Positions 36,013 to 46,456 are shown, counted from the first letter of the stretch. The stretch: 64,000 nt of DNA from Prevotella sp. (GCA_017428055.1 JAFRRN010000035.1:1-64000); one strand, 5' to 3'. The notes: generated by a model from the letters alone, not told the origin. Translations and numbers: made by a program.

Positions 36013-39000
36013 ATGAATCGATTTGTTTTTAACCTCTTTTTGTTTATGATGCCCTTTGCGATGGCAGGGGCAAGCGAGAAGCCCGCCCGGCGGATGCAGT
36101 ATTGGCCGGAGGGTAGGAGCATCGTCTGCGTGAATGGCGAGAACAGGTATTCACGGGCATTGTATGGCTCGCATACCCTCTTCCGCTTGGAGACGAGCGA
36201 CCGCCCTATCTTTGCCACATACGATAAGGGCAACAGCAAGAACATTCGCTTATATCTCACCACGGGCGGAAAGACCATCCGCCTCGACTCCACATCCTAT
36301 TGTAAGGCAGAATATGAGGGCGGCGAGCGTAGGTATATTGTGCGTCACGACCCTTGGGGCAAGGATGCGGTGTTGCGTATCACCGCCTTGGCATCTCAAA
36401 GGGAAGAGACCGCCTTGTGGGATTTTGAGTGTTCGGGGTTCACGGATGATGTGCAGTTACATGCCCGTGTGTGCCAAGTGGCGAAAACAAAGATGAGCCG
36501 CGAGGGCGACTTGGGCTTGGAACCGAGGAGCAGCTATGAGCCTTCCGTCGACGAGAAGGGATTGCAGACCATCAGTTGGGACGGCAATGGGTATAGTTGC
36601 CTTGCCTTGGTTGACAACAAGGAGTTGTATGTGCCTTATCCCGACGATGGCAATAAGCGGATGGTGAGGGAGCGAAAGCTGTTGCGCGACATGACTTCCG
36701 CCGTAGAGTTTACCACCCCCAACCCTTTCATCAACACCCTCGGAGCCAACCTTGTGGCGGCAGCCGACGGCCTTTGGGATGGTGAGACATGGCTCCATGG
36801 CTGCATCGGATGGCGGATGCCGTTGGCGGGCTGGCGGGCAGCATACTTGGCGGATGCCCTTGGATGGAACGACCGTGCCGTCTCTCACTTCAATGCGTAT
36901 GCGAAGAGCCAGGTGACAAATGTCCCTCCCATCTATCCCCATCCGTCACAAGACGAGGCGAACAACCTTGCCCGTGCCGAGGAGAAGTGGGGTACGCAGA
37001 TGTATTCCAACGGATATATCTGCCGTTATCCCAACCGTAACGACAAGATGCACCATTACAACATGAACCTCAATTACGTGGATGAGTTGCTGTGGCATTT
37101 CTGTTATGATGCCGATACGGCTTACATGCGTAAGATGTTCCCTTTGTTGAAGTTGCACTTGGAATGGGAGAAACGCAACTTCGACCCCGATGGCGACCAC
37201 CTCTATGATGCCTATTGTTGTATCTGGGCAAGCGATGCCTTGTATTATAATAGTGGTGCTGTGACCCATTCCTCTGCCTATAATTACCGTGGCAACCTGC
37301 TCACGGCGAGGATTGTCGAGATTATCGGCGAGGATCCTACGCCCTATCGCGAGGAGGCGAATGCCATCCTTGCGGCAATGAACAAGCGGTTGTGGATCGA
37401 AGACGAAGGGCATTGGGCTGAGTTTCAGGACTTTATGGGCGAGAAGCGGTTGCATAAAAGTGCCGCCATCTGGAGCATCTATACCCCGATAGATTGTGGG
37501 GCTTGTAATGACGAGCAAGCTTACCGTGCCGCAAAGTGGGTGGATGAGTATATCCCGCATATCCCAGTTAGGATAGAAGGAGTTCAGGAGTATAGGAGTT
37601 CAAGGAGTTCAGGCAATAGTTCTCGAGAAAAGAAGAATAGTAATGTCTGTACTCCTGAACTCCTTAAACTCCTGAACTCCTTAAAAACGATTAGCACGAC
37701 AGACTGGATGCCATACGACTGGAGTACCAACAACGTGGCACATGAAGAGGTGATGAACATGGTATTGGCATTCTTCAAGGCGGGTTTGCGTGAAGAGGGC
37801 TTCAACTTGTTGATGGCGGACTTGCTTGATGGGCAGTATTTAGGACAATGCCCCGGCAACTTCGGGCAAATCAGTTATTACGACAAGGCACGGAGCGAGG
37901 CATACCGCGACTTCGGCGACAATGTGGGCATTTCCGCCCGTGCCATCATCAATGGCTTGTTTGGCGTACAGCCCGATGCGCTCAATGGCAAGTGTGTCAT
38001 CCAACCGGCGTTCCCCCAAGACTGGGATAGCGTGACATTCAAGACCCCCTATTTGACATACCAGTTCGTCCGACAAGGCAATAAGGACATCTACCACATC
38101 ACCCAAAACTTCACACGTCCTCTGCAAATCGTCGTCAAGACATTCTTAGGCGATGGAAAAGTGTACGTGAAAGAAGGTACTAAGGATAAGATGCAGACCA
38201 TTGAAGTCATTCGTAATCGTAGGGATGAATCATCATATTCACCCACAACCTACGATGGAAATAAAGCGGGCAGATACGCTGACCTGCCCCTACAAATTCC
38301 GTCGTCATTAGGTTTAGATAGTATAGGATTGGCAAAAAAAAGGATTTGCATCGACATGTCTCCATATTTCAACGCCAACGTGGACGACATCTTCAGGAAC
38401 GAATACCTATCTCCTCGCTCCCCCTATACCACTCTTGAGATTCCCAAGCAAGGCATCGGGCAGTGGTGTCTGCCTAAACGCACGGCGACCATTGAGGACG
38501 ATGGGTTGCGAGCAAGGGTGAAAGATGGACTATTTGACACGGGATTGAATGGGCTGGTGTTTGCAACCCCCGCAGAGGGAAATAACATTGTCTACACCTC
38601 ATTATGGGACAACTACCCCAATAGCATCACCATCCCGCTCAAGGGAAAGGCAAGATTCGCCAATCTTCTGTTGGCAGGAAGCACCAACAACATGCAGAGC
38701 CGCATCGACAATGGCATTGTCGTGGCCACCTACCAAGATGCTACGGCTGACACGTTGCATTTGGAGAACCCCACCAACTGGTGTCCCATCGAACAGGAAT
38801 ACTACATCGACGAATATGCCTTCCGCACCCTGCCACAACGACCCTATCGCGTACATCTCGGCAGCGGGGCGGTGTCAAGGACTTTGGGTGACATTCTTTC
38901 CGTAGGGGAGCTCTCCTCGTCCGTGAAAGGAAACCCCGATAGTGCCGAGCCACGGTACATCGAGGACGGGGCGGCGCAAATTCTACGGATGCCATTAAAC

Positions 39001-39087
39001 GGCAAGAAACGGCTCAAAGCCCTCGAAGTCCGCACCTTGTCGAATGACGTTGTCATTGGATTGATGGCAATCACTTTGGAACGATAA
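36013..39087 (+). CDS. DUF4450-like secreted protein, probable six-hairpin glycosidase
   Basis: 1024 residues with a signal peptide (MNRFVFNLFLFMMPFAMAGA). The N-terminal 230 residues are a beta domain. Residues about 240-660 have the repeated helical pattern and aromatic-acid clusters of an (alpha/alpha)6 barrel (GWRMPLAGWRAAYLADALGW, YNYRGNLLTARIVEIIGEDP, STTDWMPYDWSTNNV). The layout and wording match what I recall of DUF4450 proteins of gut Bacteroidetes, linked to plant polysaccharide use. It is followed after 22 bases by a pectate-lyase-like gene, which suggests pectin-type substrates. An insert near residue 522-557 is coded by an inverted-repeat element (37577-37685) and is foreign to the fold. 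A second smaller inverted repeat, GGGCAG...CTGCCC, occurs near 38269. Confidence 0.8.
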   Translation: MNRFVFNLFLFMMPFAMAGASEKPARRMQYWPEGRSIVCVNGENRYSRALYGSHTLFRLETSDRPIFATYDKGNSKNIRLYLTTGGKTIRLDSTSYCKAEYEGGERRYIVRHDPWGKDAVLRITALASQREETALWDFECSGFTDDVQLHARVCQVAKTKMSREGDLGLEPRSSYEPSVDEKGLQTISWDGNGYSCLALVDNKELYVPYPDDGNKRMVRERKLLRDMTSAVEFTTPNPFINTLGANLVAAADGLWDGETWLHGCIGWRMPLAGWRAAYLADALGWNDRAVSHFNAYAKSQVTNVPPIYPHPSQDEANNLARAEEKWGTQMYSNGYICRYPNRNDKMHHYNMNLNYVDELLWHFCYDADTAYMRKMFPLLKLHLEWEKRNFDPDGDHLYDAYCCIWASDALYYNSGAVTHSSAYNYRGNLLTARIVEIIGEDPTPYREEANAILAAMNKRLWIEDEGHWAEFQDFMGEKRLHKSAAIWSIYTPIDCGACNDEQAYRAAKWVDEYIPHIPVRIEGVQEYRSSRSSGNSSREKKNSNVCTPELLKLLNSLKTISTTDWMPYDWSTNNVAHEEVMNMVLAFFKAGLREEGFNLLMADLLDGQYLGQCPGNFGQISYYDKARSEAYRDFGDNVGISARAIINGLFGVQPDALNGKCVIQPAFPQDWDSVTFKTPYLTYQFVRQGNKDIYHITQNFTRPLQIVVKTFLGDGKVYVKEGTKDKMQTIEVIRNRRDESSYSPTTYDGNKAGRYADLPLQIPSSLGLDSIGLAKKRICIDMSPYFNANVDDIFRNEYLSPRSPYTTLEIPKQGIGQWCLPKRTATIEDDGLRARVKDGLFDTGLNGLVFATPAEGNNIVYTSLWDNYPNSITIPLKGKARFANLLLAGSTNNMQSRIDNGIVVATYQDATADTLHLENPTNWCPIEQEYYIDEYAFRTLPQRPYRVHLGSGAVSRTLGDILSVGELSSSVKGNPDSAEPRYIEDGAAQILRMPLNGKKRLKALEVRTLSNDVVIGLMAITLER
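37577..37685. repeat. In-frame hairpin element inside the DUF4450-like gene
   Basis: The left arm is made of GGAGTTCA-type octamers (37577-37613); the right arm (37650-37685) is its near-exact complement, with a 15-base perfect match starting AAGGAGTTCAGGAGT. About 108 bp adds some 36 codons, giving a low-complexity peptide (RSSRSSGNSSREKKNSN) between two conserved stretches, without breaking the frame. Confidence 0.85.
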
Positions 39088-39109
39088 ACCAATATAATAT
39101 AATAAAGAC

Positions 39110-42100
39110 ATGAGACTACTTAAACAACATTTATTCGGGTTGTTGTTGATGACGACAACGGTTATCCCCGCAGGGGCACAACAACTCGCTTTCCCTGGCG
39201 CACAGGGTTGGGGACGGTATGCACAAGGAGGACGCACCGGCACGGTTTACCATGTGACCAACCTCAACGACTCCGGCACAGGGTCGCTCCGCGACGCGGT
39301 GAGCCAACCCAACCGAATCGTCGTGTTCGATGTGGCGGGAGTGATACGCATCAATTCCCGTATCGTTTTCGCCAAGAACCTGTATGTGGCAGGGCAGACG
39401 GCACCGGGCGAAGGTGTCACCGTCTATGGCGACGGCGTGTCGTTCTCGGGCGCGGATAACATCATCGTGCGCTATATGCGATTCCGCATGGGAGCGGTAG
39501 GCACGAAGGACAAGGACTGCGCGGGCATCGCCAATGGGCAGAACATGATCTTCGACCATTGCTCGTTTGCGTGGGGACAAGACGAGAACTTCTCCATCAA
39601 TTGGGACAACAAGGGTACTGCCCCACAGAACATTACGCTCATGAACAGCATCGTGGGACAAGGCCTGATGACTCACTCGGCTGGAGGACTGATGCAAGCC
39701 GATAACATCACGCTCTATCGCATCTTGCTTGTTGACAACTCCACACGTAACTTCAAGGTGAAAGGCATCAACCAATACGTGAACAATTTGGTCTACAACT
39801 GGAAGAATGCCGCCTATAACATGGGTGGAGACTCCGAGGGTACATCGTATTGCAATATCGAGAACAACCTTTTCGTCAACGGTCCCGCCGTGGGAGGCAA
39901 TGGGTTGACGGGTGGAAACGCCAACTTCCATTTCTATGGCAACGACAACTGGCAGGACAGCAATCGTGATGGCGCATTCAATCCCACCTTGTTCACGGGC
40001 GATGGTGGCGGCGATAGGCAGACCTCTCCATACGCATATCCTGAATTGGAGAAGTGGGCTGGCAACTCCTTGATAGAGAATCTGTTGCCCGATGTGGGTG
40101 CATCCCTGCCTTACAGGGACTTGGCTGACTGCTATATGGTGGATGAAGTGCTGTCGTTTGGCACGAAAGGAAAGCTCATCACCAATGAGAATGAGTTGCC
40201 CATCGGCGTTCCTACGACATGGAATATGTACAAAGGTGAGAAGCCGACGGACACCGACGGCGACGGTATGCCCGATGAATGGGAGACCGCCAACGGCACC
40301 AATCCCAATGCCAACGATGCCATGACGATTGCCGAGAATGGCTACGCCAACATCGAAAACTACATCAACGGTATCACCATTGATAGTCGCCAGTATTACC
40401 TTCGTGCCCCCTTGCTCCCCGCATTGGAGTCTGCGACGACGAATAGCCTGACCATCTCATGGTACGACTTCTCTGATAATGAGGAGGGATTCATCATCGA
40501 ACTCAAGAAAGACGGTGTTTTTGTGGAGGTGGGACGCACCTCGGCGAATGCCAAGCAATACACCATCGAGGATGAGTCATTCAAGCCCGCCACGGCTTAT
40601 CAAGTGAGACTCTGTGCCTTCGCGGGCGAGAACAAGTCGGACTATACGGCGGAAATCTCCGTCAAGACGCGCCCCGAACAGACGGACATCATCGACGCGG
40701 AGACCTTTGACGGCACGGGCGATGGCGAATGGCTCATAGCCCCCACCGAGGATGAGGTGATCACGCTCACCGAGGCAACGCCCAAGACGGCGGTAGTGGT
40801 ACGTTCCGATGCCCATGTCACCATCAATGGCTCGGGCTATATCAGTGGTTCTGCATCCTTGAATAAGACCGGGGAGGGCACACTTACCATATCGAGCGAC
40901 CAGCAATATGAAGGCGCGACCGTCCTCCACAAGGGTGTCTATGAGTTTGCGACGCTCAAAAACGGCGGTATTGCCAGCGGATTGGGCAAGAGTCAAGAGT
41001 TTGCGCAAAACTGGGTGATGGATGGCGGTGTCTATCGGTATGTGGGAGCATCCACCTCTACCGACCGTTCCGCCACGCTCTATAACGATACCGAACTGAA
41101 TATCGCCAAGAGTGGCTCCGTCGTTACCATGAACGGCAGCATCGAAGGGGCTGGAAACCTCATCATTGGCGGCGAGGGACAAGTGACGGTCAACAAACCT
41201 AACTTCTTCAACTTCGACGGAAACCTGGTGATGAATGGTGGTGTGGTGAGACTCAACAGCAAGGACGTGTCTGACGCTGGCATCGGCAAGGCCAATAAAC
41301 TGGTGATGGCGGGCGGCTCGTTTGTTACGGTTGGAAAGAATGAGAGTAGTGTAACATATAACTTCCCCATCGAAGTGGTGGAAGGGACTTCATCCACGGT
41401 GGACTTTGACCTATGGAACACCAACAAGTGCAATGTCACGGGAAAAGGAACATTGACTTGGAACGTGCATTACCTACGTGAATACATCGAGGGCAACTGG
41501 GATGGTTTCACGGGGCAGCTCATCGTCAACGGAACAGGAAATGCGGGCAGTAGCCAGTTTGCCGTGCGCAATGGCACGGGCGTGAAGAATGCCACGCTCT
41601 ACCTGAAGGGCACCGCCTCTGTCAATGGCGGCAAGAACGAGTCAACCTATTATTTAGGGGGATTGTCGGGCGATGCCTCCACTTACTTGCATGGATTCAA
41701 TGTCAAGCAAAACGGTAAGGGCACGTGGATTGTGGGAACAGCCAACACCGATGAGACGTTCCGTGGTGTCATCGACGACTATGCGCAAGACAACAAACAC
41801 TCCGGCCCTACAACCATCGAGAAACAAGGGTCGGGCGACTGGCGACTGACGGGCAAGAACGTCTATTCGGGAACAACCACCGTGACGAAAGGTCGCCTCA
41901 TCGTCAACGGCCAGCATACGGGTACGGGTGCCATTACCGTGAAGTCGGGGGCGACGCTCGCAGGGTCGGGAACCCTCGCCGGTGCCACCACCATCAACCA
42001 GAATGCCACCTTGCAAGTAGGCGACACGCTCATCAACGGCAGGGGATTGACCTTCAACGGCACGTTGAAAGTCAACAATGGCGGCATCGTCAATGTCTTG

Positions 42101-43063
42101 GCAGACAGGGAGAAGTGTAACACCATCACCTTGAAGGGGGCATTGACACTCGTCAGCGGTGCCGTCCTGCAAATCAACGAGGGCGACTTTGCCGAGTCTC
42201 CCTACGATAAAACCGAATACCAGGTATTCAAGATCTCCGGCGGAAGCATCACGGGAACATTCGCCGAGATACAACCAGCCACGCCGGGCGAGGGGCAGGA
42301 ATGGGATTTGTCGGAACTCTACACCAATGGTGTCATCAAGGTGGTGGGGGGAAAGACAAACCCTAACGGCGAAGAGCCAACGCCCGAGCCTGTAGGTGAC
42401 ACCAAGACAGCCCTGCTCGCTTGGGGAAACATGATTGCCCAGTCGTATGACAACAGCAGCTACAATAACATGATGGTGGGGGCGGAGAACGATGAGGCAT
42501 ACGGGTTCTCTATCGTCATCACGGGCAATCTTGCCAAGTCTTATTCGAGTGCGGGCACTCCCAAACTTGATATTGAATATAATGGTGAGACGATTCAGCG
42601 TACTGCCATCAAGCTTTCCAACGGTGCGCAAAACACTATCTTCATGCCCGAGGGGGCGAAAGCCACCAAGTTGAGCATCTATAGCATCACGGGAACGAAT
42701 GCCTCCAACCGCACAAGCTACTGGAAAGAGGTGGCTGGCGTGAGTTACAATGAGACAACGACGACCGTCCTCGACCTCGACGCTCCCCGTTCCAACCCCA
42801 ACAAGGTGGACTTCACGTTGGATAACGTGCCAGACAAGGTGACATTCACCAACACGGGAGAGCAACAATGCGTCATCCTTTATCTCGAATACCATTACGG
42901 CGGAGACGATGGCGTGAAGGCTGTTTACATGGGAGAACCTATCCGAACGGAATATTTCACTCTCTCTGGAGAACGGGTCACCACGCCCACCAAGGGCATC
43001 TACCTCATGCGCGTTTATACCAACCAAGGGAAAGTGGAGGCTCATAAGGTCGTCTTCCAATAA
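39110..43063 (+). CDS. Secreted pectate-lyase-like protein with autotransporter-type repeats
   Basis: 1317 residues, signal peptide to about residue 24 (ending PAGAQQ). Residues about 25-430 are a right-handed beta helix of polysaccharide lyase family 1 type, with AFPGAQGWGRYAQGGRTG, GVTVYGDGVSFSG, DHCSFAWGQDENFSI. A calcium-binding-like DTDGDGMPDEWE follows, then a fibronectin III domain (about 430-520). Residues about 590-1050 carry passenger-type repeats (TTTVTKGRLIVNGQHTGTGA ...). The C-terminus (EYFTLSGERVTTPTKGIYLM) is a T9SS-type sorting motif. It would cut pectic polysaccharide at the cell surface. It is co-directional with the DUF4450-like gene. Confidence 0.88.
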   Translation: MRLLKQHLFGLLLMTTTVIPAGAQQLAFPGAQGWGRYAQGGRTGTVYHVTNLNDSGTGSLRDAVSQPNRIVVFDVAGVIRINSRIVFAKNLYVAGQTAPGEGVTVYGDGVSFSGADNIIVRYMRFRMGAVGTKDKDCAGIANGQNMIFDHCSFAWGQDENFSINWDNKGTAPQNITLMNSIVGQGLMTHSAGGLMQADNITLYRILLVDNSTRNFKVKGINQYVNNLVYNWKNAAYNMGGDSEGTSYCNIENNLFVNGPAVGGNGLTGGNANFHFYGNDNWQDSNRDGAFNPTLFTGDGGGDRQTSPYAYPELEKWAGNSLIENLLPDVGASLPYRDLADCYMVDEVLSFGTKGKLITNENELPIGVPTTWNMYKGEKPTDTDGDGMPDEWETANGTNPNANDAMTIAENGYANIENYINGITIDSRQYYLRAPLLPALESATTNSLTISWYDFSDNEEGFIIELKKDGVFVEVGRTSANAKQYTIEDESFKPATAYQVRLCAFAGENKSDYTAEISVKTRPEQTDIIDAETFDGTGDGEWLIAPTEDEVITLTEATPKTAVVVRSDAHVTINGSGYISGSASLNKTGEGTLTISSDQQYEGATVLHKGVYEFATLKNGGIASGLGKSQEFAQNWVMDGGVYRYVGASTSTDRSATLYNDTELNIAKSGSVVTMNGSIEGAGNLIIGGEGQVTVNKPNFFNFDGNLVMNGGVVRLNSKDVSDAGIGKANKLVMAGGSFVTVGKNESSVTYNFPIEVVEGTSSTVDFDLWNTNKCNVTGKGTLTWNVHYLREYIEGNWDGFTGQLIVNGTGNAGSSQFAVRNGTGVKNATLYLKGTASVNGGKNESTYYLGGLSGDASTYLHGFNVKQNGKGTWIVGTANTDETFRGVIDDYAQDNKHSGPTTIEKQGSGDWRLTGKNVYSGTTTVTKGRLIVNGQHTGTGAITVKSGATLAGSGTLAGATTINQNATLQVGDTLINGRGLTFNGTLKVNNGGIVNVLADREKCNTITLKGALTLVSGAVLQINEGDFAESPYDKTEYQVFKISGGSITGTFAEIQPATPGEGQEWDLSELYTNGVIKVVGGKTNPNGEEPTPEPVGDTKTALLAWGNMIAQSYDNSSYNNMMVGAENDEAYGFSIVITGNLAKSYSSAGTPKLDIEYNGETIQRTAIKLSNGAQNTIFMPEGAKATKLSIYSITGTNASNRTSYWKEVAGVSYNETTTTVLDLDAPRSNPNKVDFTLDNVPDKVTFTNTGEQQCVILYLEYHYGGDDGVKAVYMGEPIRTEYFTLSGERVTTPTKGIYLMRVYTNQGKVEAHKVVFQ

Positions 43064-43167
43064 CTATGTAACTTACGAACGATAGCTATCAACCATACAA
43101 ATTGATGTTTTCTTTTCGTCTTTGGCATACGTACACATAATACAAAAAGTTGAATCTTTTCATCGTA

Positions 43168-43202
43168 AAATAGCGTGTAACTCATTGAGCTACACGCTAT
43201 TT
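43168..43202 (+). terminator. Intrinsic terminator after the lyase gene
   Basis: AAATAGCGTGTA (43168-43179) pairs perfectly with TACACGCTATTT (43191-43202) across an 11-nt loop, 105 bp after the lyase stop. Confidence 0.7.
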
Positions 43203-43305
43203 GTTGCATATTTCCTAATTCGTGAAAAGTTTTTCTTCAAATCTCTTTCCTCTCTCTATGGTTAAGTAACTGTTCAAAATTAATCGACTATATGTATTCA
43301 GAGAA

Positions 43306-43487
43306 AGCCTGAAAGGCTGGCAAGACTATAGGCGGGGGTGCAACCCCCGTGAAAGGGCGCGAAGGCATTTAAAATATAGCCCTGAAAGGGCGACAGGGTA
43401 TTCTTTCACCCTTTCAGGGTTTTATTTCCCATACTCCGCTTATCGGGGGTTACACCCCCGCCTGTGGTCTTTTCGCCCCGACGGGGC
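43306..43487. repeat. Large palindromic intergenic repeat
   Basis: Two related units face each other. GGCGGGGGTGCAACCCCCG (43331-43349) and CGGGGGTTACACCCCCGCC (43444-43462) are inverted copies with one change, and CCCTGAAAGGG / CCCTTTCAGGG form an inner pair. Terminal hairpins AGCCTGAAAGGCT (43306-43318) and GCCCCGACGGGGC (43475-43487) flank the unit. This is the kind of repeat scattered between genes in Bacteroidetes genomes. Confidence 0.85.
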
Positions 43488-43562
43488 TTTATATGTTAAA
43501 TGATATAAACTATTTTTGCACATTTACTTACATGTTTATATTTTATAACCGCAAATGCTGCC

Positions 43563-44045
43563 TTATTTCACAAGTTTCAATCCCTTCTCAGATAGATAGT
43601 AACGCTGGTTCGGGTGTCTTGGCTTGTCGGGATAAGCACGAAGTACGTATCCATCTTCAATCGCGGGATTGAGGTAGTTTTCTAAAAAATTTCTTCTTCC
43701 CTTTAGATGTAATAATCTAAGGAGATCGGAAACCGTGTATGCATCTTCCCTGATTACATTTATGAGACATTGAACTTGTTCCTTAGCTTGTTCCCCTGCT
43801 TGTACCCTTACTTGTTCCCCAAACCAATATGTTATAGTAGAGCAGACCAAATCACTGGCAAACTCCACTCTTCCCTTGGTCAGCTTTTCCCATACCAACA
43901 TCTTGTCTATATCATAACCGGCATTCTCACCCAGTTTGGCATATCGGAAGAACTTGATAAGGTTGGGGTTTCTTTGCCCCCACGCCATCAGGACGAGCCT
44001 CGTATGGAGCATCAACGAAATTACGCATGCGTTGGAGGAAGCCAA
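43563..44045 (-). pseudogene. C-terminal remnant of an AlbA/RecG-like ATP-binding protein
   Basis: From about 43985 leftwards the text GQRNPNLIKFFRYAKLGENA and GYDIDKMLVWEKLT, then a GEQVRVQAGEQAKEQV run and a winged-helix end (YLNPAIEDGYVLRAYPDKPR), matches the last third of AlbA_2-domain/RecG-like regulators. The catalytic N-terminal two thirds are missing. The first codons of the open frame look out of place. An adjacent frame upstream (about 43986-44100) reads RMRNFVDAPYEARPDG, which joins the fragment only after a frameshift. It is a decayed gene. Confidence 0.7.
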
Positions 44046-44147
44046 GCGTACTATAAACGATTAGCGTTAATTCTCCAAAATCCGTTGTATTTGCAAATGA
44101 TAAACCAATACGATGAACAAATAACGAATAATAATGACAAAAAAGTA

Positions 44148-45155
44148 TTAGTCCCCGATGTGTCCTTTAAACACCGTACATCTATGATACTCCAGATACT
44201 TTGCTCTTGCGTCGTTCATCGGAAGAAACTGGAACATCTGATTCTCCTTAATTCCAATACGTTCCTTCACCTGTCGTGAAAGCCAATTGGAAATAGACAC
44301 TCGTTTGTCATCGCTGAACGTGATATAGCCTCTGTCAAATAATTTGTCGTAAAGTGGTGAGAATATAAAACCATTATTAGGGTCTATGCGCTCTTTCGAG
44401 TCAGATACCGCCCAAGGTTTAATATGACTGGCAATTAACAAAGATTCTTCGTTTATCATTGTGATGGGACAGAACGGACACTCATCCAATAGTTTCCTGC
44501 GATATTCATCCTGCCCTTCACGGCCGTATCTTATTTGCGTCTTCGGTTCAACAGGTCCTTCTCGTACACCAAAGACATTTTCTTCATTCTGCTTGATTGC
44601 CCCATAGTTTTCGATAAATGCCTTGCGTTTCTCTATTTCCTCGAAGTCGGCAAACAATTTCAGATAGAACATCGGTTGCCCGTTGTAATCAAGACGCATG
44701 GCTGAGATATAAGAGACAAGCGGCAGGGAAATCTCACGTATCAACCTATAGACTTTGTCTGTTGAGTTGACATAGCCCCGTGGACCTGCTATCTGGGATT
44801 GTTCTTTGACTGTAAAGACAACTATGCCTGATGGCAGTTCATTTATTTTCTCCATCCGTTCCGACCACAACATCCGCATTTCATCCTTTCCACGGTATTC
44901 TTGTGAGGGTGATAAGTATTCTGATTTGATGGCCAGCATATAGGCCTGCAAGTCCTGACGAAGTACAAAGCATGTCGCGGTAAAGCCTATCTCGCCAAAG
45001 AAACTTTCCATCTTTTCACGAGACCCTACATATAGTTTTGCTTCGCCATTGCCGCCACCCAACTTGTTCTTAGGCATCACCCAACTGTCGGCAACAGTAA
45101 TGGGTGTCTCGAAAGTGTCCTCAAATTTAAAACTCTCCCCCGCAATAATCATCAT
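44148..45155 (-). CDS. HNH restriction endonuclease of the 5-methylcytosine system
   Basis: 335 residues. The C-terminal third has the zinc-less or Cys-paired HNH layout CPFCPITMINEESLLIASHI, KPWAVSDSKERIDPNNGFIF and SPLYDKLFDRGYITFSDD. This is the nuclease module of many type II restriction enzymes. The N-terminal 200 residues probably recognise the site. Its start overlaps the methyltransferase stop by 4 bases (ATGA), so the pair is translationally coupled and forms a type II R-M system. Confidence 0.87.
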   Translation of the reverse strand: MMIIAGESFKFEDTFETPITVADSWVMPKNKLGGGNGEAKLYVGSREKMESFFGEIGFTATCFVLRQDLQAYMLAIKSEYLSPSQEYRGKDEMRMLWSERMEKINELPSGIVVFTVKEQSQIAGPRGYVNSTDKVYRLIREISLPLVSYISAMRLDYNGQPMFYLKLFADFEEIEKRKAFIENYGAIKQNEENVFGVREGPVEPKTQIRYGREGQDEYRRKLLDECPFCPITMINEESLLIASHIKPWAVSDSKERIDPNNGFIFSPLYDKLFDRGYITFSDDKRVSISNWLSRQVKERIGIKENQMFQFLPMNDARAKYLEYHRCTVFKGHIGD

Positions 45156-46456
45156 GAAACTCCGTATTTGGTAATGTCCATTTGCTTCAGTATAGCTATC
45201 AGCACATCGACAACAATGCTGTTGCCAGCCTGCTGATACATCGAGGTATCTGACACAACTATTTTGAACGAATCTTTAAAGCCCATCAGACACAAGCATT
45301 CTCTTGGTGTCAGCTTACGTATGCGTCCTTTGTGGGTTACGTAATTGTCAACGCCAGCCCTGTGCATCTTGTGCATGGATTGTAGCAACGGACGAGCCAC
45401 ATCAAGGTCTGTTTCCGTTGAAGTCTTAAAGTTTTTGGTACCGCCAGCTAATACGTAACGAGCAACCTTTTCCGACAAATAGTATTTCTCCTCCACATCA
45501 CGTACATCGAAGACGAATTCATCAAAAGCCTCGTCAGAAGGTGTCAGCTCAGAATCGGGATGATACACAAAATCGCCATGCCAATTGAATTGTTGATTTC
45601 GTTTCTGGCAGAGTTGAATATCTCCATTGATTTGAGTGTAGAACTTATCGTGGTTCTTATGGCTGGTTACAAACTTAATGCCCTTTTCTTTCAAGAAATA
45701 TTTCGTGTCTATGTAGTCTTCCAAGAAGTCATACATTTTGTATTCCAACTCAATTGGTGCAGGGAACTCAAATTTTGTCTTTTTCTTGAAACCTATACAA
45801 TAGACACGCTCACGATGCTGGGGTATTCCGTAATCACAACTGTTTAGCACACGGAATTTTACATCGTACCCCAGTTCGTTGAATATGTCGTACATCACAT
45901 GCCAAGTACGTCCTTTATCATGATTAAGCAGACCACGAACATTCTCGAACAGGAAAACCTTCGGTTGTGTCTCTTTGACAACACGGGCAAATTCATAGAA
46001 TAGCGTTCCACGAGCATCCTCAAATCCTAAACGATGACCCACCATCGAAAATGCCTGACATGGTGCTCCGCCAATAACAAAATCTACTTTTCCTTTATAC
46101 CGTCGGGCATCGAAGTCCCGAATATCCGTAAACCAATCTTCCTCCCTTATTTCATAGTTTGCGAAATAACTAATCTTGCATTTGGGCTCAATATCGCCAG
46201 CAAACATAATCTGATGCTTCAACCCAAGTCGTTGAAAAGCATGCTCAATTGCACCTATACCGCTAAATACCGTTCCTATCCTGACAGTGTTTTGGGGGTG
46301 CGAGAATTGTAAGTCATTCCACAATGTACCATCTGATAATGGCGTTTGTGGCATTTGCTTCTTATATTCAAGTGCCAACGCACGGTCTTTCACGATGCGT
46401 TTTACTTCGTTTATCTTCTCTGAACTTTCGTTGATGTCCTTCTCTACTGTAGCCAT
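45152..46456 (-). CDS. DNA cytosine-5 methyltransferase
   Basis: 434 residues. Motif I is GTVFSGIGAIEHAF, motif IV GGAPCQAFSMVG (catalytic Cys near residue 130), motif VI FENVRGLL, motif VIII GIPQHRERVYCIGF, motif X YQQAGNSIVVDVL: a full m5C set. The target-recognition domain lies at about 250-370. It protects host sites from the HNH nuclease encoded by the next, overlapping gene. Confidence 0.95.
   Translation of the reverse strand: MATVEKDINESSEKINEVKRIVKDRALALEYKKQMPQTPLSDGTLWNDLQFSHPQNTVRIGTVFSGIGAIEHAFQRLGLKHQIMFAGDIEPKCKISYFANYEIREEDWFTDIRDFDARRYKGKVDFVIGGAPCQAFSMVGHRLGFEDARGTLFYEFARVVKETQPKVFLFENVRGLLNHDKGRTWHVMYDIFNELGYDVKFRVLNSCDYGIPQHRERVYCIGFKKKTKFEFPAPIELEYKMYDFLEDYIDTKYFLKEKGIKFVTSHKNHDKFYTQINGDIQLCQKRNQQFNWHGDFVYHPDSELTPSDEAFDEFVFDVRDVEEKYYLSEKVARYVLAGGTKNFKTSTETDLDVARPLLQSMHKMHRAGVDNYVTHKGRIRKLTPRECLCLMGFKDSFKIVVSDTSMYQQAGNSIVVDVLIAILKQMDITKYGVS

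Noticed and set aside
41654-43060. 468-codon minus-strand ORF inside the lyase gene
   Set aside because: Antisense shadow; the plus strand encodes a coherent beta-helix and repeat protein.
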